Shown here in pieces: positions 6,777 to 8,337 of a stretch of 8,337 nucleotides of DNA. Numbering within the stretch: the stretch's first letter is position 1; every line of letters starts with the position of its first letter. Source of the stretch: an uncultured Bacteroidales bacterium (lineage in GTDB: Bacteria > Bacteroidota > Bacteroidia > Bacteroidales > Muribaculaceae); contig USIY01000085.1 of the NCBI GenBank assembly GCA_900554845.1, positions 1-8,337 of the forward strand, in the 5' to 3' direction. A model generated the notes under the pieces. That model worked only from the letters and a program-made list of their open reading frames with translations. It had not been told where the DNA came from and searched no databases. The position numbers and the translations under genes were made by a program.

Positions 6777-7399
6777 ACTGGAAGAAAACATTCATTCCTC
6801 TGATCAATCCGTTGTCGAAAGACAACCCGGTCATTGTCCAGATTCTTGGTATCTGTTCGGCTCTGGCTGTAACGGCCAAGATGGAGCCCGCTGTGGTGAT
6901 GGCCATTTCCGTCACCGCTGTGCTGGCGTTTGCCAACGTGATAATCTCGCTGATGCGCAAGACTATTCCTCAGTCCATACGTATCATAGTTCAACTCGTG
7001 GTTGTTGCCGCACTCGTGGTGATCGTGGACCAGGTGCTGAAAGCTTGGAACTATGAAGTTTCAAAAGCGTTGTCGGTATTTATTGGCCTGATCATCACCA
7101 ACTGCATCATCATGGGCCGTCTTGAGGCCTTCGCCTTGACCAACCGTCCTTGGCCCGCGTTCCTTGACGGAGTAGGCAACGGTCTGGGCTACGGCATCAT
7201 CCTGATAATAGTAAGTTTCTTCCGTGAGCTCCTCGGAAGCGGCACACTTTTGGGATACCAGGTGTTCCCGCAGATGTGGTACGACGCCGGATACATGAAC
7301 AACGGCCTCATGATCCTCCCCCCTATGGCGCTGATCGTCGTAGCATGTATCATATGGGTTCACCGTTCATTCAACAAGGATCTTCAGGAAAATAGATAA
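6773..7399 (+). CDS. nqrD: Na+-translocating NADH:quinone oxidoreductase subunit D
   Basis: A very hydrophobic 208-residue protein (210 in Vibrio cholerae) of the NqrDE/RnfAE family, with about six membrane helices. Two conserved half-helix motifs are visible: LGICSALAV with Cys28 and TNCIIMGR with Cys111. In enzyme structures the matching Cys pairs of NqrD and NqrE hold a 2Fe-2S centre inside the membrane, between the NqrF and NqrC cofactors. The N-terminus (MNWKKTFIPLINPLSKDNPV) marks NqrD rather than NqrE. It shares 4 bp with the end of nqrC and is followed by nqrE after 15 bp, as expected for subunits made in equal amounts. Confidence 0.97.
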   Translation: MNWKKTFIPLINPLSKDNPVIVQILGICSALAVTAKMEPAVVMAISVTAVLAFANVIISLMRKTIPQSIRIIVQLVVVAALVVIVDQVLKAWNYEVSKALSVFIGLIITNCIIMGRLEAFALTNRPWPAFLDGVGNGLGYGIILIIVSFFRELLGSGTLLGYQVFPQMWYDAGYMNNGLMILPPMALIVVACIIWVHRSFNKDLQENR

Positions 7400-7414
7400 G
7401 AGCTGATCAAGATT

Positions 7415-8029
7415 ATGGAAAATTTAAATCTATTCATACGGTCGATCTTCATCGACAACATGATATTCGCCTACTTTCTTGGTATGTGCTCGTTTCTGGC
7501 CGTGTCCAAGAATGTCAAGACTGCGTTCGGTCTTGGCATAGCGGTGACCTTCGTACTGATAATCGCCCTTCCGGTCACATGGTGCATCAACCAATATCTC
7601 CTCATGCCCGGCGCCTTAAGCTGGCTGGGTCAAGAATATGCCGAAACCGACATCTCGTTCCTGGGACTGATAATGTTCATAGCCGTCATTGCCGCCTTGG
7701 TGCAGATTCTGGAAATGGCCATAGAGAAATATGCTCCGGCGCTTTATAACTCATTGGGAATCTTCCTGCCGCTGATCGCGGTGAACTGCGCCATTCTCGG
7801 TGCGGTGCTTTTCATGCAACAGCGCGATTTCAGCAATGCCTGGACCGCTACGGTATATGGTGCCGGCTCGGGTATCGGCTGGCTATTGGCAATCACATGC
7901 CTCGCCGCGATCCGTGAACGACTGGATCAGTCAAAGGTCCCGGCGCCTCTGCGCGGAGTCGGAATCACTTTCATCATCACCGGCCTTATGGGAATCGCTT
8001 TCATGAGTTTCCTTGGCATTAAACTTTGA
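7415..8029 (+). CDS. nqrE: Na+-translocating NADH:quinone oxidoreductase subunit E
   Basis: A hydrophobic 204-residue protein with about six membrane helices, homologous to NqrD and folded in the opposite membrane orientation in this family. The two Cys motifs are LGMCSFLAVS (Cys25) and VNCAILGA (Cys125), the expected NqrE share of the membrane 2Fe-2S site. The N-terminus MENLNLFIRSIFIDNMIF is typical of NqrE. It is slightly longer than the 198 residues in Vibrio cholerae, with the extra residues lying between the two Cys motifs (100 residues apart here, about 94 there). A likely place is the loop around LSWLGQEYAETD. It ends 12 bp before nqrF. Confidence 0.97.
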   Translation: MENLNLFIRSIFIDNMIFAYFLGMCSFLAVSKNVKTAFGLGIAVTFVLIIALPVTWCINQYLLMPGALSWLGQEYAETDISFLGLIMFIAVIAALVQILEMAIEKYAPALYNSLGIFLPLIAVNCAILGAVLFMQQRDFSNAWTATVYGAGSGIGWLLAITCLAAIRERLDQSKVPAPLRGVGITFIITGLMGIAFMSFLGIKL

Positions 8030-8041
8030 CACCCCAAGACA

Positions 8042-8337
8042 ATGTATATCTGCGATATTATTTGGAACAATGTGATGGCCGCGGCGATCATCTTTTTGGT
8101 GATAGTGCTCGCGCTGACCGTCATTCTGCTGGTGTGCAAACACTGGCTTGTGAACTCCGGCGAAGTAGCCATCGATGTCAACGACGGATCGAAAGTGCTT
8201 CATGCCGAAGCCGGTAAAAGTCTTCTCGCCACTTTGGGAGAGCAAGGGATTCATTTGTCTTCGGCTTGCGGAGGTAAAGGCAGTTGCGGACAATGCAAGG
8301 TGCAGGTGCTCAGCGGCGGCGGCGACATACTCCCCAC
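8042..8337 (+). CDS. nqrF: Na+-translocating NADH:quinone oxidoreductase subunit F, 5' part only
   Basis: The first 98 codons of NqrF, cut by the window end (full length is usually a little over 400 residues). NqrF is the electron entry subunit: it oxidises NADH with FAD and passes electrons through a 2Fe-2S centre. An N-terminal membrane helix at about residues 11-32 is followed by a plant-type ferredoxin domain. The cluster motif C-x5-C-x2-C is present as CGGKGSCGQC, with Cys76, Cys82 and Cys85. The fourth ligand Cys and the FAD and NADH domains would lie beyond the window. The ATG at 8042 is the only sensible start, since the frame has a stop at 8027-8029. No frameshift or odd residue is seen in the visible part. 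Confidence 0.95.
   Translation, partial: MYICDIIWNNVMAAAIIFLVIVLALTVILLVCKHWLVNSGEVAIDVNDGSKVLHAEAGKSLLATLGEQGIHLSSACGGKGSCGQCKVQVLSGGGDILP

Noticed and set aside
3492..8337. Rnf complex instead of Nqr
   Set aside because: NqrA lacks the ferredoxin Cys motifs of RnfC, no RnfB is present, and NqrF begins with a membrane helix plus a C-x5-C-x2-C ferredoxin motif. Gene order A-B-C-D-E-F is that of nqr.
1..8337. Mobile elements, CRISPR arrays, tRNA or rRNA genes
   Set aside because: No transposase-like protein, no regularly spaced direct repeats and no recognisable RNA gene was found on either strand.

Overview
The window looks like the chromosome of a Bacteroidota bacterium, most likely order Bacteroidales. 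Three things point there. The genes start without clear Shine-Dalgarno sequences. The promoter in front of nqrA is of the Bacteroidetes type (TTTG, 20 bp, TATTTTTG). A PstS-like lipoprotein followed by a TPR exoprotein is an arrangement I recall from this order. The moderately GC-rich coding DNA would suit a family such as Muribaculaceae, but that is only a guess.

Positions 1-189 are AT-rich and noncoding as far as can be seen. They hold three inverted repeats, one of which (61-83) may be a weak terminator of an upstream gene. Three same-strand genes follow: a 70-residue two-helix membrane protein (190-402), a PstS-like substrate-binding lipoprotein (579-1583) and a secreted tetratricopeptide-repeat protein (1606-3264). 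The last two are 22 bp apart and surely co-transcribed. A strong intrinsic terminator (3293-3321) ends this first unit.

After a short regulatory gap comes the second unit, the operon for the sodium-translocating NADH:quinone oxidoreductase: nqrA (3492-4826), nqrB (4853-6046), nqrC (6057-6776), nqrD (6773-7399), nqrE (7415-8029) and the first 98 codons of nqrF (8042 to the window end). Electrons from NADH enter at NqrF (FAD and a 2Fe-2S centre). They pass through the NqrD/NqrE iron-sulfur site and the covalent flavins of NqrC and NqrB to quinone, and the membrane subunits export Na+. In anaerobic Bacteroidales the acceptor is expected to be menaquinone, leading on to fumarate reductase.

I see no mobile element, CRISPR array, RNA gene, phage or defence gene, and no sign of horizontal transfer. 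I found no previously undescribed system. The points most worth checking are the predicted nqrA promoter with an 8-bp inverted repeat right behind its likely start site, the divergent flavinylation motif in NqrC, and the PstS-like lipoprotein and small membrane protein, whose roles are not settled by sequence.
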